Shown: positions 31,777 to 44,186, counted from the stretch's first letter. The stretch is DNA of 64,000 nt from Ophiobolus disseminans (GCA_010093685.1 MU006217.1:1409644-1473643); one strand, 5' to 3'. Numbers and translations: made by a program. Notes: a model not told the origin generated them from the letters alone.

Positions 31777-33552
31777 CTACTCATCAGCATCGTCCTCCCT
31801 CGTTTCAAGTTTCTTCGTATCCCAGCCCTTCTTCTTCGCATACCGCTCATTCACAACTTCGACCCTCTCTTGCCTCTCCCTCTTCAGCACTGGTATATAG
31901 TTTCCCTTCGCCCTGCCCACATCCCCACCATCAAACACCCGCGGCCCACCCTTCGCTATTCTTACACTCTGCTCCTCCACTGCGTGCTCCGCATCCAGCG
32001 TCGCCGTCCCCAGCGCAGCAATCTTATCCAAAAGCAGCGCAGAAAGCGTCTCGTCGATTTTATTCCCCCGCCATACTTCCCACACATCATCCACCACGCC
32101 GCCCCGTCCCCATTTCCCGCGTCCCATACTACTCGGCGCGCCGCCTTTCCCTTTACCCAGACTCTTCGGCTCGACGCCGCCCTCGTCGCCGACATACACC
32201 CACGTGAGACGGTCTTCGTAGCCATGTTGCCTGTCCTCTGCGCTCTGGACTTCGTGTTCGTGCGGGAAGACGCAGTCCCACAGCACGAGGGGCGCGTCGG
32301 ACGCCATTTCGTACTTCGGACGCGTCGGGTTGGATGCGATGTCCAAGAGCTGTGGAATCAAGCTGGGTGATTCTAGTCTTTGGCCGATGAGGAAGAGCAG
32401 CGCGACGATGGAGCGCACTTGGTGCCAGAGGAAGGCTGAGCCGTGGAGAGTGAAGGCGTAGACTTTTGGTTCTTGGTGCGCTCCTGATGATAGGGCTGGA
32501 TGTGCCAAAAACGACGGTACGGACAAGGGAGATACTTTCTCGATATCGGCGTGGAAGATGCGGCGCTTGAAATTGGTGAGTTGTTTCGACGCGTCGATTT
32601 TGCAAAAGTTGCGGAAGTCGTGTAGGCCGATGAGCTCGGAGCACCCGGCTTTCATGGCGGCAATGTCGAGCCAGCCTTCGCGCATGATGTCGTTGTCCGG
32701 CGCGGTGTTGTAGAGCCCAGACGAACCGGGGACGGGTGCGAAACTTGGGATTGTGAAGAAGTACTTGTAGCGACGCTCTTTACATGAAAAGCGTGCATTG
32801 AAGTTCTCTGGAGGGTTGGGACACCAGGCATAGATGCGGATTTGGGGTGGGAGGACGCGGTTTAGGAGTTGGATATACGGGAGTTCGGAAGTGAGGTCGT
32901 TGAAAGGTTCGGGCTCGCTATCTGCTTCGATGGGAGATGATGCAGTGCTTTGATGATCTTCTTCCTGTGGTGGAGAAGATGGCTGTCTGGGAAGCGGCTT
33001 GTTGCTGCGAACGCGTACGCCAATGACTTGTCCAAATGCACTCACTCCTCGATCTGTCCTGCCACATTTCGAGTACTCGCAGCCATCCCAGTTGACGTCT
33101 GCGCCCTCTCTATCCCATGCAGCAAATGTCTTTCGATCTACCCTGCTGTAGTCCGTGTCGTCTCCTTTCGTCGGTATTGGGTTGATCAGCCTGGTTTTTA
33201 CCAGCGCTTTCCAGAGCTCTTCCTCGATTGTAGGTAATGGCGTAGAATTGTTCTTGTGGTGTTCAAAGCCATTATACTTCTGACCAAGATAAGCAAACTT
33301 CAACGCGATCAGTCGTGTGCTGTATTTTGATGCGTCGAAAGCCTTGGGAGGCGGTTTTGGCGCTTTGCGAAATGGTGTCGACTCAGATCCATCATGTGAA
33401 GTTAATGATGTTGAAATGTTTGCAGAAGTCGTAGGATTCGAACTGCTTAAATTCGCAGTCGTGATCCTATCCACCGCCCCAATTTGCTGCTCCAGCTCTT
33501 GAACTCGTGCAATGAGTTGCTCATGTGTCCACGCATCGTATTTCCCCGCCAT
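31777..33552 (-). CDS. DEG1: tRNA pseudouridine synthase Deg1/Pus3
   Basis: An intronless 591-aa protein starting MAGKYDAWTHEQL. It belongs to the TruA-like family and isomerises uridines 38/39 in the tRNA anticodon arm. Visible features are an N-terminal coiled coil (LIARVQELEQQIG), LIALKFAYLGQKYNGFEHH, the catalytic aspartate loop CGRTDRGVSAFGQV, ARFSCKERRYKYFF, and the HDFRNFCKID and FLWHQVRSIVALL motifs. An upstream in-frame ATG at 33747 would add 65 residues rich in Arg and hydrophobics (FCTRRSYHKLSRIPKR) that could serve as a mitochondrial presequence; I chose the shorter form because family similarity begins there. The C-terminal 150 residues are a fungal extension. Confidence 0.95.
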   Translation of the reverse strand: MAGKYDAWTHEQLIARVQELEQQIGAVDRITTANLSSSNPTTSANISTSLTSHDGSESTPFRKAPKPPPKAFDASKYSTRLIALKFAYLGQKYNGFEHHKNNSTPLPTIEEELWKALVKTRLINPIPTKGDDTDYSRVDRKTFAAWDREGADVNWDGCEYSKCGRTDRGVSAFGQVIGVRVRSNKPLPRQPSSPPQEEDHQSTASSPIEADSEPEPFNDLTSELPYIQLLNRVLPPQIRIYAWCPNPPENFNARFSCKERRYKYFFTIPSFAPVPGSSGLYNTAPDNDIMREGWLDIAAMKAGCSELIGLHDFRNFCKIDASKQLTNFKRRIFHADIEKVSPLSVPSFLAHPALSSGAHQEPKVYAFTLHGSAFLWHQVRSIVALLFLIGQRLESPSLIPQLLDIASNPTRPKYEMASDAPLVLWDCVFPHEHEVQSAEDRQHGYEDRLTWVYVGDEGGVEPKSLGKGKGGAPSSMGRGKWGRGGVVDDVWEVWRGNKIDETLSALLLDKIAALGTATLDAEHAVEEQSVRIAKGGPRVFDGGDVGRAKGNYIPVLKRERQERVEVVNERYAKKKGWDTKKLETREDDADE

Positions 33553-34410
33553 CGTCTTCCTTTCTGGATAACTTTCACGCAATTGGACCCGTTTTGGAAT
33601 TCTTGAAAGTTTGTGATAACTGCGACGCGTACAGAAAAGCACGTGAAGCGACTTATGGAACTCTGGAAAGGCGTGGGGCAGCAGAGTCAACCGTTGGCAC
33701 ATTAGGTATTTGGTGGGAGACTTGACCGTCTCGCGACTTTTCGGCAACCTCCAGGGCTAATTCTCAGGGTCTAGCTGCCTAAGCCCAACAAAGCCAAGGC
33801 TGGCTTCAGTGCAAATGAGATGCAGTCCCTGCCCAGGAGGCCTCCTCACCTCTTCTTCGCTCCGAGCATTCTCAATTAACTCAAGCTAGTGTGCCCGCGT
33901 GTGTTGCACGTGTTTTCGATCGGAAAGGCGGTTGAGTGGCGTTTGCTGCGCCTCCTTTAGGCAGCGAACCCGCCATGCAGCTTCCGCACATCAGATGCCC
34001 AGGTACACCATCTAGGCACTCGTCCGCCGCACCGTCTCTATCATTTCCCCCAAAAAGATTATCAGCGGACCTATTTTGCTTTCAATCTATTGAATTGACG
34101 TCAATCGATGCAGGTACCGTTGCTTGTGTGAGTCGAATACGATTAGCTGCCCGCGATAGGCTGCCGCTGCGGGGCAAGGCACCCATCAGGTAACCCAGGC
34201 ACCCAGGCTCCAGAGGCATACTTCAGACTTTCAGATCTTGCAAATTGTCTATTCCCTATCAAAGTTTCTCCCCTCTGCAATTCGTTCTTGCCCACACTTC
34301 ATCTCATTAAGCAGCACTTTTCGCATCCTCTGCTTGTGGACAAACTTCAGAATACATCAAGATCACAGGATAGCACTCCTCGCTAAATATCCCCTTATTA
34401 ATTTTATATC
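33553..34410. other. Divergent promoter region, DEG1 and the VIT/vWA gene
   Basis: 858 bp between two start codons. Short frames (33936-34193 +) show no family resemblance. A ttaattttatat stretch at 34398-34409 immediately precedes the ATG at 34411. Confidence 0.55.
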
Positions 34411-37400
34411 ATGTCTTTATTCCACACATCGAGCTACGGCCGTGAGACTTGGCGTGAGCATATCTGTGGCCTGTACTACACAGCAGGTCTTTCGCATTTC
34501 GGACGGTTGCAAAAACACTACCTTCCCCAAGTCGAGCTTCAAGCACATGCTATCATACTGGCAACTACGTCGCGGACAGTGCTCACACAAACCTTTGTTA
34601 ACCCATCGACCGAGAAAGGCATCAGGGAGGTTCGATACACTTTTCCACTATACGATGGAGTTAGTGTCGTTGGCTTCACGTGCCAGGTCGGCGACCGTAC
34701 GATAATTGGCGAAGTCAAGGAGAAGGAAAAGGCTCGCGCGGTGTACAAGGAAGCTGTCGCAAGAGGCGAAACAGCTGGCTTGTTCGAGCAGCTACCAGAT
34801 GCCTCTGATGTCTTCACGACTACTGTCGGCAACATCGCACCAGGCGAAAAGCTGATCGTCAAGATCACCTACCTTGGCGAGCTGAAGCACGATATGGAGG
34901 TTGATGGCACACGCTTTACCATCCCTAATATCATCTGTCCACGATATGGCATCTATCCGGGAGACCTTCGTGTAGCATCCACAACCAGCGCCATGGGAAG
35001 CGGCATCTCCATCACCGTGGATGCGGAGATGGCAGATGGCTCGTTCATCCAGAGACTCCAGTCACCAACACACCCCATCTCGATGACCATGGGCACGACA
35101 TCCCTCGCCCCGGACGCAGAGGCCACCATGACGAAGGCTTCTGCAAGCTTAAGCCTGGGTACGGCGGAGCTTGATAAAGACTTTGTTCTGCAAATCGTTG
35201 CAAAAAACACCGGCGTTCCAAAAGCTATTCTCGAAACTCATCCAACCATCCCAAACCACCGAGCCTTGATGGCAACACTAGTACCAAAGTTTGCATTGCC
35301 TCCAGAGAAGCCAGAGTTGGTGTTTGTTTGTGATCGCAGTGGTAGCATGGCGGGCAGTAATATCACACTCGTTATCCAGGCACTCAAGGTGTTCTTGAAG
35401 TCGTTGCCAGTTGGCGTGAAGTTCAACATTTGCTCCTTCGGCAATGTCCATTCATTCTTATGGGAGAAGAGTGTTACATACAGTCAGCAGACGTTAGACG
35501 AGGCCATTCGTCATGCTGATAGCTTCACTGCCAACTATGGGGGAACGGAGATGTTAGCACCACTGCGAGAGACCATTGAGCGGAGATACAAGGATATGCC
35601 ACTCGACGTTATGTTGCTGACTGATGGCGAGATCTGGAACCAGCAAACTCTCTTCGATTACCTCAACCAATCAATCACAGAGACCAAGGCCCCCATTCGG
35701 CTCTTCACTCTTGGTATCGGCAATGGTGTCTCCCATGCGTTGATTGAGGGCGTTGCCAAGGCGGGCAATGGGTTCTCTCAGACTGTTGGTCAAGGCGAGA
35801 AGATGGACACCAAGGTTGTGAGGATGCTGAAGGGCGCTCTGTCGCCACATGTAAATGACTACACCCTTGAAGTCAAATATACCGATCACGACACAATGAT
35901 TGACAGCGACGACGGTTTCGAGCTTGTTGAGAAGGTCGCCGATAGCTTGAAGATCAAGCTGGAACTGAATGAAGAGAAGCAAAAGAAGCCTGTGAGCGTT
36001 GCACTCGATCAACTTGCGCTTCAATAATTGACTGATTATAGAACAACCCCATTTCACTGTTTGACACTTCGGCAGACCCCGACAAGGAAGAGCTTCCGGT
36101 CCACGACGAGACGGGTGAAGAGAGGTATGCGCATCTGCCCAAGATTGCTGTACCGAAAATCATGCAAGCACCGCAGAACATACCCTCATTGTTCGCCTTC
36201 AATCGAACGACGGCGTACCTTTTGCTCGGACCCGACGCACCAACAGCCACGCCAAAGTCAGTAGTCCTTCGTGGCACAAGCGCGCATGGACCCCTCGAGC
36301 TGGAAATCCCTATACAGATTCTGGACCAACTTGGAGAGACCATCCACCAGCTGGCCGCCAAAAAAGCCATCACCGAGCTCGAGCAAGGACGTGGATGGCT
36401 TCCTCAAACTACAGATGAATCGGGCGCTCTCATCAAGACCAAGTTCGAGGGACGATTCAGCGACATGGTCGAGCGCGAGGCCGTACGACTCGGAGTGCAA
36501 TTCCAAATCGGCGGCAAATGGTGTTCTTTCGTTGCTGTTGATACTAACCCGAGAAGCAAAAAAAAGAAAGAGAAGGAAGCAGAACACTGGGAATTTCTTG
36601 AAGACGAAGCCCCAGCTACTAATACTCAAAACTATGGTGAGTCCTCCGCATTTTCTTCCGACTCCGACTCCGACTCTTCTGGTTTAGGCGCAAATCGTTT
36701 CCTTCTCGAAGCCGCCTCAGGTTCGGATTCAGACATCTGCTACAGCACGAGGGAGCCAATACCTGAATCTCCTCGCGTGTCGGGCAGTCAATTGGAGCAC
36801 GAATCTTTTGGAGACATCATCACTCAAGACGAAACGAATCTGAATTTGAATTCCAGTGAATCAAAGACTGTGACTAACCCAGATACAACAGAGTCGCTAT
36901 CGCAGAACCAACTGCAGATCAGTCAGTGGGCGGCGCAACAACAGGCAGCCATGCAGTACCCGACTACTCGAGGCGGCCTGGGAGGATTTGGTCGCCAGAG
37001 CACTGGCCTCCAACCTAACATGTTTGGCCAACGGGTAGCGGCGACAACTCCTAGTGGACATGCCCAACTGTTTGGACAATCGAACGTGCCCCCTTCCTCA
37101 GGAGGCTTGTTTGGAGGCACTGGCAGTACTGGATTTGGCGGCTCGTCGAACGCGCCTCAACCTCCAGGGGGCTATGCGGGAGGCTTTGGCCCCGGGTCGA
37201 ACGCGCCCCAGTCTTCAGGAGGCTTGTTCGGAGGCACTGGCAGTAGTGCAGCGTTTGGCACCTCGTCAAATGTCACGTCACAAGCTACACTGTTCGGCGC
37301 CCCGTCGAAGCCTAGTGGAGGTGCCAATCCTTTCGGACAGTCGAACGCGTCCCAATCTGCAGGTGGAAGTCTGTTCGGAGGCCGTAGCAGTGGGTTTGGC

Positions 37401-38636
37401 ACTTCCTCAAATGTCGCAACACAAGGTGGACTGTTTGGCGCCCTGTCGAACGCCGCGCAACAACATGTACCTCCTACTGTTTCAAAATTTGCATCTCCAC
37501 CGCCCCCGGCTACTGGACTTTTTGGAAGCAGAGTTGGTGCTGCACAGCTCCAACAACAAGCTGCACCACCCCAAAACATTGGACATACTCTTGGCTCTTT
37601 ACCCCAACTTCCCGGTACATCGAAACGCGATGACGTGGCGGAGTTTTTCGGCGAAGCGCTATCGATCACCTCCAATCCCTCTGGTGACCAGCAAGACTAC
37701 GAGTCGCAGCTCGTCATGCTCGAGCAGCAAAACAAACATCGCTTGATGATGGCGAGACAACAACAAGATGGCTTGACCACGGGTCAAATCAACAGTCAAC
37801 TACCTCGATCAGCCGATGCAGGTCCGACAGCAGCCGATGCGAAAGCTCTTCACGATTATCAAATGGGTCTCATGACGCTCCGGCAGGACAGCAAGAAACG
37901 TCTAGCTATGGTGAGTATGGGCGACGAGAACAACAGAGCTGCTGCCCCTCCACCAGAATCTCAGTCGTTCGGCCAGGGGACTCCAGACCAGGTCTCATTC
38001 GGCGACTCCGACGCGTTGGAAAACTTCGACTTCGACAGCTTCATTTACAAGGACGGAGACGAGGGCTTCGATAACCTCAACGAGACCAAGTTCAGGAGCA
38101 TGGAAAATAACAGAGACTACGGCAGCGCTCAGTCAAAGTTGGCAAATTCAGGGAGAGCAGACATGGACTTCGGGAACTCGAACGTTGATCAGCGCCATGC
38201 TGGGGGTGCGATGAATCTTGGTTCAACCGTAGGTTTTGGTACTGCTTCACCCACTCCATCGTTATCAGCGGCTACATCCGGCAATCTAAACTTCCAAGTC
38301 TCTCCTTCAGCGTCGCCGTTCACTGCTGCGATTACACCGGAGGATCTCACTCACACGCTCATCGCGCATCAAAGTTTTGAAGGATCATGGAACACTTCTT
38401 CGCATATTTTGAAGGCTTTCAACATAAAAGAGACGGTGATCAAAGCTGAGTGTGCGAAGACTGGGGTGAGCGAGAGGGTATTTGTCACTGCGTTCGTTGT
38501 GGCGGTGTTTGAGCAGAAGTTGAGGGCTTTCGAGGGGAGTTGGGAGTTGGTGGTTGAGAAGGCGAGGGGCTGGTTGGAAGAGCAGGTGCAAGATGTGGAT
38601 ACTTTGGTGAGGAGGGCGGGGGCACTGGTTAACTAA
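34411..38636 (+). CDS. VIT + von Willebrand A domain protein with GLFG-rich region
   Basis: Exons 34411-35991 and 36042-38636 (50-nt intron) give 1391 aa. A VIT domain occupies roughly residues 10-150 (VVGFTCQVGDRTIIGEVKEK; SDVFTTTVGNIAPGE). A vWA domain follows, with a MIDAS motif CDRSGSMAGS beginning at Asp308 and MLLTDGEIWN. After a helical region and acidic linker, about residues 830-1015 are rich in FG dipeptides of the GLFGG, GFG and FGTSSN type. The C-terminus (HTLIAHQSFEGSWN ... RAFEGSWELVVEKARGWLEEQV) resembles the end of VWA5A/PARP4-like proteins. This architecture recalls vault-PARP relatives without a PARP domain. No signal peptide, so an intracellular role is likely; the function is unknown. 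Confidence 0.9.
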
Positions 38637-38785
38637 GTTGACAATACGAAATGATGGATGTCTGGGTATGTGGCAGGCCTAAAAATCGAAGAGTCGTGGG
38701 ATGTGGTATTTTACTCGCAGAAATAAATTGTTTCATAATACTAGATGGACTGCAGTGACTTAGCTACATGATCATATCCTCACGC

Positions 38786-40373
38786 TCATTTCTTCTTTCC
38801 CTTGCTCATGTTCACCTCTTGCTGAATGACAGATACACCATCTACGATTTCCAGCCCTTCCCCACCCTTCTGTACAGCTTCCAGATCCGGCACAGTACTG
38901 TGCTTGACCCCGTCAAACACCCTGTCAACTTCCTCGAGTGTCAATCCTCGCGTCTCCACCCATACAAGAACTACAAACACCACAAACAAGATGTCCACAC
39001 TCGCATTAACGATGTAGAATTTCCAACCAAGCGCTCTCATGCCAAAAGGTATGACCATCGCAACGAAGAGGCCGCACAGCTTAGTGACAAACGTGTACAT
39101 CGCCATGCCCACAGCGCGAATGTCAAACGACAGCACTTCCGGGGGATACAATACCGTTAATGGCGTTATGCCCCACGCATACGTCGCATTGTAGATGAAG
39201 ATCAAAGAAATGGCACCGTACACGCCGCTCTTATTCCCTGACTCACCATACTTAGCTGTTAATCCTGCAAGGATATACAGCGATACGAGACCGCCAGTCA
39301 GTGACAAAGCACAGAGTTTCTTGCGGCCGACTTTATCCGCAAACCATGCTCCGGCAAGCGAGACCACAAGCGTGAAAGATGTGAGGATGACGTTGATCTG
39401 AAGTTGAGTGTTGACATTGTTGATTCCGGCGTTGCTCAACATATCGCCGAAGTAAAACGTGACGATGTTTGTGCCGGGGAGCATGACGAAGAGCGGGAAT
39501 GTCAGGATGAGGAGCATGCGCTTGCGGTTTGAAGGATGGACGAGGGCTTTCCAGGGCGAAGATTCGCGCTCGCGCTCAAAGAGTATGGTGTCCTCGATTT
39601 CTTTGAACTGCACTTGCACGACGGGATCGTGGATGTTGCCGTTGGCGTTGCATATGGCGAGGATCTCGAGGGCTTCTTCGTTGCGGCCACGGGAGATGAG
39701 CCAACGTGGAGATTCTGGTATGAAGAGTAGGATGATGAAACACCAGATGGAAGGGGCGGCTTGAAGGAGCGAGGGGATGCGCCATGCCCATGTTGTTGAG
39801 AGCGATTGAGTACCATAGCAAACGCCACTGGCAAGGAGTGTGCCAACGCCCCAGCAAGCGTAGTAAAGCCCCATTGCGAAGCCTCTCCAGCGCACTGGGA
39901 CTGTTTCGGCGAGAAGTGTCGGTGTACTGGTTTGCGCAAGCCCCATGCCGAAGCCAATAATCAATCGTCCAACAAGGAACATGGCAATATTTTGTGCTGC
40001 GCCTTGGATGATACCGCCGACCAGAGTGATGAATGCAGACCAGAATATTGCCTCACGTCGGCCACGCCAGTCTGTCCATGGTCCAGAGATGAAAGAGATC
40101 GCGGCTCCGCCAACGTATGAAACAGCCGTGTTGAAGGATTTGGTAGTAGTGGTGAGGTGGAAGTAGGATATGTAGGAAGGCATGACGTTGAAGGAGCCCA
40201 TCAATGAAGAGTCGTAACCCACCAGCTAGCGTCACGTCAGCTTATGACTTTGATGCTAGTGAATCTGTACTCACGACTGAATCGATTGCAGATAGCATGA
40301 TCAAACATGCGACCAGCGTCTTCTGATTACGCGGCACCAAGCGTGAGACCTTGCCTCTCGACATTGTCGTCAT
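38786..40373 (-). CDS. MFS sugar porter (hexose/disaccharide transporter-like)
   Basis: Exons 40373-40275 and 40225-38786 encode 512 aa. Twelve membrane helices can be traced. Sugar-porter signatures are GYDSSLMGS in helix 1, GPWTDWRGRREAIFWSA (loop 2-3), GRLIIGFGMGL, PESPRWLISRGRNEEAL after helix 6, ADKVGRKKLCALSL (loop 8-9) and VETRGLTLEEVDRVFDGV at the C-terminal end. Two in-frame ATGs (40373 and 40364) can start it. The substrate cannot be read from sequence; fungal relatives carry glucose, lactose, xylose or quinate-like compounds. It is divergent from the 2-oxoglutarate dioxygenase gene, with a shared 803-bp promoter, which could place it in the neighbouring oxidative cluster. Confidence 0.92.
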
Positions 40374-41176
40374 TACGATATTTTGGAGGTTTGATTTAAC
40401 GAAGTGGTCTTGAAACTTAGTCTGAGATGCTGTGGTAGCAATTGATCATCGCAAGAAGTGCACTGTATTTGAACGTGATCGGTCTTACTCGTGAACTGCA
40501 CCTGGGGCAGTCGTATCTCGGCCGACCTGCCTCACCCGTGTCTCCCAGATGAAGTGTCGGTTATCGTGAGGATATCGCTATCGGAGATAGCGTATCATCA
40601 GAGATATGAATGGCTCTGATGGTGTGTAGGATTGTGGCTGGGGTTGGGAAGTTAGCCTCAATCGCGCACGCCGATCTTATATCCCCGCTTTTGATTTCAG
40701 GCTGAGGCTGGCCGGCCACCAACATCCTCAACCCCACATTCGCAAACTCAGCATCAACGTGAGTGTGGGTCTAGAGGGAATGCATGCATCCCTAGTCTTC
40801 TCTACAAGAAGGCTCTCAACGGCAAATCATCGCCCGACGAAGTCTCGTCGCGTGATAACCCCCATTTCTGACAACCCTACAACCCAGGCACCTCGTTAGA
40901 CCTTTGCTGCCCTAGTCGAACGGAAAAGGCAATCCGCGACAGCGAGATGAAGATGGATTGCTCATCTTGAGAGTTTTGCAGACCTCGGGATATTGACATC
41001 ACCTAGGCATCGAGTCATGGATTTTGCCCCCACTCATGGCCCGGGGCGTTGTCGTGATGCTCGAAACTATCACGAACGCACATATTGGCCACGATAAAAC
41101 GACAATAAGAAATTGAAACTTGTTCGACAGGCTTCAAATTACTCGGCATATCTATCAAGCTGCTTATACTGCAACC
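40374..41176. promoter_or_regulatory. Divergent promoter of the sugar porter and the dioxygenase
   Basis: 803 bp between two start codons, free of protein-like frames. It contains several GATA cores in 40560-40610, arranged as a near-palindrome, which would suit a GATA-type zinc-finger regulator such as the nitrogen regulators AreA/NIT2. Only the sequence motif is seen; the regulation is inferred. Confidence 0.6.
40571..40596. promoter_or_regulatory. GATA-containing palindrome
   Basis: gatatcgctatc and gatagcgtatc flank a gga spacer. The inner arms cgctatc and gatagcg are perfectly complementary. The right arm contains AGATAG, which fits the WGATAR consensus, and the left gives CGATAG on the other strand. 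Further GATA cores occur at 40561-40566 and 40602-40607. Confidence 0.5.
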
Positions 41177-42220
41177 ATGACTGTCGCCGCTGATATCGCC
41201 ATCGTGTCTTTCGACAAATTCATCAATGGTAGCGATACGGAAAAACGCGCAGTCGCAAAGCAGCTTTACGAGGCATTTTCCACCGTGGGGTGGGTGTACT
41301 TGAAAGATTTCGGGATCCCAAAAGAACGAATTGATGAGATATTCGGGCTTGTAGGCTTCATTATCGCCTGCATCGATATACCAGCTAACAAGTACAGGCC
41401 AAGATCTTCTTCGATCTTCCACTGCAGCAGAAGAGCACTTGGCGTCTCAAAGATGCAGAGGTAAATCAAGGCTACACCGGTGACGGCGACGAAGCCAACG
41501 GCGGCATCGATCATAAAGGTGTGCACAACCACAATCAAGCTGCTCAAACACAACTACTAACGCTCCACAACAGAATGTTACGAACACCGTCGCTTCAAGA
41601 ACCCTCTCTGCCCAACCGACACCGACCTCCCTGGTTTCCGCGAAGCGATAGACTCGTTCTACGGCGAATGTTACACAGTTGGCATGAACGTTCTCAAGTG
41701 CCTCGCCATGGCCATGGACTTGGGAGACGACTTCTTCGACCACGTCACAAAGCGTTCAGACCCTCAACTACGCCTGCTCCACTACCCATCCATCGAGAGG
41801 AAAGTAATCGAACAAGAAGGCCATGCTCGCATCATTCCTCACACTGACTTCGGCCTCTGCACTCTCCTTTTCCAGGACCAAGTCGGCGGTCTCGAAGTTG
41901 ATCCCTTCCACAAAGGGGATTTCAAAGCTGCAATACCGGTACCAGGCACCGTGCTGATCAACATTGCGGACCTAATGCAACGTCTTACAAACGATCGTTG
42001 TAGGAGTACGGTGCATCGGGTTGTGAGTCCAAAGGTGGCAGGCGATATCTTGCCGTCGAGGTACTCGATTCCGTTCTTCATTCATCCAGATCCAGAAGTC
42101 ATGATCGACCCAATAGTCAAGGAGGAGGGCGAGGTGAAGAAGTATGAGCCGGTAAATGCGGGGGAGTGGCGGACGTGGAATACTAAGAGGAATTATACAA
42201 ATTTGAGCGTAGCGGCCTGA
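41177..42220 (+). CDS. 2-oxoglutarate/Fe(II)-dependent dioxygenase (isopenicillin-N-synthase-like)
   Basis: Exons 41177-41350, 41398-41518 and 41574-42220 encode 313 aa. The N-terminal DIOX_N region reads AIVSFDKFINGS and LYEAFSTVGWVYLKDFGIP, the classical start of this family. The iron triad is His188 and Asp190 (IIPHTDFGLCTLLFQD) with His246 (TVHRVVSP); Arg261 and Ser263 (RYSIPFF) bind 2-oxoglutarate. Such enzymes hydroxylate, desaturate or cleave small molecules using O2. The protein is cytosolic, without a signal peptide. Its stop is 201 bp from that of the convergent luciferase-like mono-oxygenase. The substrate is unknown; the surrounding oxidative genes suggest catabolism or a specialised metabolite. 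Confidence 0.93.
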
Positions 42221-42421
42221 ATGGTTGAGTAGACATGAGCTGCAATTGTATACATGGTGGTCTTGAATGACCTCCAACCTTAGATGTTGGAAGGCGAGCG
42301 TCTTCACGTGACAGATATTGATTATGTAATCCGTGAGGAAGGAAAATCGTCTGGATAGAGTTTGATGCATTTGTGACGCCATCTCTCCAAGACTACAATA
42401 CTTCACCTACCACATGTAGAT

Positions 42422-44186
42422 CTATGATCTCGCGTCCTCGTCAGATGCATCGTGTTTTCGCTTTCTTGAGGACTCGTCATTCGCGTTCCAGACCTCGAAT
42501 TTGAAACGAGAGCCAGGGTGCGACGCGTTCAGCCTTGACGCGCCTTCCCTACCACTCAGATTCTCTCTTGCTGTCCCACCAGGCACCGGGTATCCACCGT
42601 CTCCCAGCCACCCTCGCTCTTTCAGCTCGGGAAGCAGGAACTCGACAACATCTTCCCATGCCTGTGGTACCGCAACGTGGCCAATGTTGAAGCCATCGAC
42701 ATCAGCCTGCGTGATCCACTCTTCCATCTTATCGGCTATGGTTTTCCCGCTACCAACGTAGAAATTCCCACTTCCGCCGATTGTCTGGTATTGGCCGAGG
42801 ATGCGCGGGGTCCAGCTGGTGTAGCCTTTGGGGCGTGCGAGAAGTCGCTCTCGCTGCGCTGGTGAAAAGCGTCCAAGACGAGGGTCTTCGAAATCGGTTG
42901 GCAGCTCTTCGTCCCAGTCAAAGCTCGACAAATCGATGCCCGAAGTACCAGCGAACAAGGCAAGCCCTCCTTCGGGTATCGCGTATTTGCGATGGTGCTC
43001 CAGCTTTGCTTGTGCCTCTTCATCGGTAGCGCCAAGGATGGGGGTAAACTGGATGAAGAACTTGATATCGGAAGGGTCGCGTCCCTGTTCCGCCGCTAGT
43101 TGCCTTGTTGTCTCGATCCGACTCTGGACAATTGCTGGGTTGAGGCCACCGATGAAGACACATTCAGCATGTTTTGACCCGAACTTTGCTCCTGCTGGAG
43201 ACATTCCAGCTTGGAAGATGACAGGCGTTCGCTGAGGTGATGGGTCTACTTGATGCGCTGAAACAGACTTGAAGTATTTCCCTTGATGATTGATCTTTCG
43301 AACCTTTTCTGGATCAGCAAAGATACCTCTTTTGCTGTCTTGGAGAACGGCGTCATCAGCCCAAGATCCCTCCCACAATCTCACATTCTAGATCAGCATG
43401 CGTCAATCAACGAGCGTTGAACGACCTACTTGTACATCAAGCTCAGATACTCGTCCGCCATGTCGTATCGAGAATCATGTTCGGGCAGCTTCTCGAGTCC
43501 CATCGCCCTCGCTGCGTTGTCACTCCAGGATGTCACCACATTCCACGCAATACGGCCATTAGTGATGTGGTCGAGCGTCGAGAACCTTTTTGCGAGGATG
43601 AAAGGAGGCTCAAAGGTAGTACAAGCGGTGATACCAAATGTAACGCTCTTCGTGACCGCAGCCATGGCAGAAACCACCTCAAATGATCAGCACAATGGTT
43701 GACCTCCAACACGATCCTCTGAACTTACCACGAATGGATCGTATAACGGCCACTGACTCCCAGCGCGGATTGCAGGCGCGTGGCTTCTGGTGTATACATT
43801 ATGCGATCCGAAGTTATCAGCTATGCTTCGTAAGCATATGTATCGCAAGAGAACAGGAAACTATCTCATACCCAGGAATAGCGCGTTGAACCCGTTATCA
43901 TCGAGCAACTTTGCTAGGTAAATCCAGTAATCCAGGCGGCTCTTCGTCACACTCTTGTCTTGTGGATTCCGCCATTGGCCAGCGCTGAGCATATGAATAC
44001 GTCAGCCAGTTCCTCTGAACGGATTCAATCGTACCTGATATGACCAATCCCATTCATATCGAACGCGTTAAGCAGAATCCGCTTTTTCTGGCCATCGGCA
44101 CGGTAGCCATATTTGCTAGGTGTTTCTCCATTGCCCTGCAGAACTTTTAATGGAACATTGAGGGCAGGTGAACCTGAGAATCCCAT
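42422..44186 (-). CDS. Luciferase-like FMN-dependent mono-oxygenase (NtaA/SnaA/DszA family)
   Basis: Exons 44186-44035, 43984-43872, 43820-43729, 43677-43430 and 43379-42422 encode 520 aa; all phases match. Family hallmarks are KRILLNAFDMNGIGHI near the N-terminus, DNFGSHNVY, ITNGRIAWNVVTSWSDNAARAMG, HDSRYDMADEYLSLMYKLWEGSW, and the downstream QAGMSPAGAKFGSKHAECVF and GFNIGHVAVPQAWEDVVEFL. This family includes nitrilotriacetate and dibenzothiophene-sulfone mono-oxygenases, which take FMNH2 from a separate reductase and often free N or S from small organics. The last intron uses the acceptor ending at 43380; an AG a few bases earlier would bring a stop into frame. A basic tail (SSRKRKHDASDED) is unusual. 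Bacterial-type enzyme, common in filamentous fungi. Confidence 0.93.

Noticed and set aside
34238..34705. 155-aa + frame overlapping the VIT gene start
   Set aside because: Out of frame with the VIT domain; no homology features.
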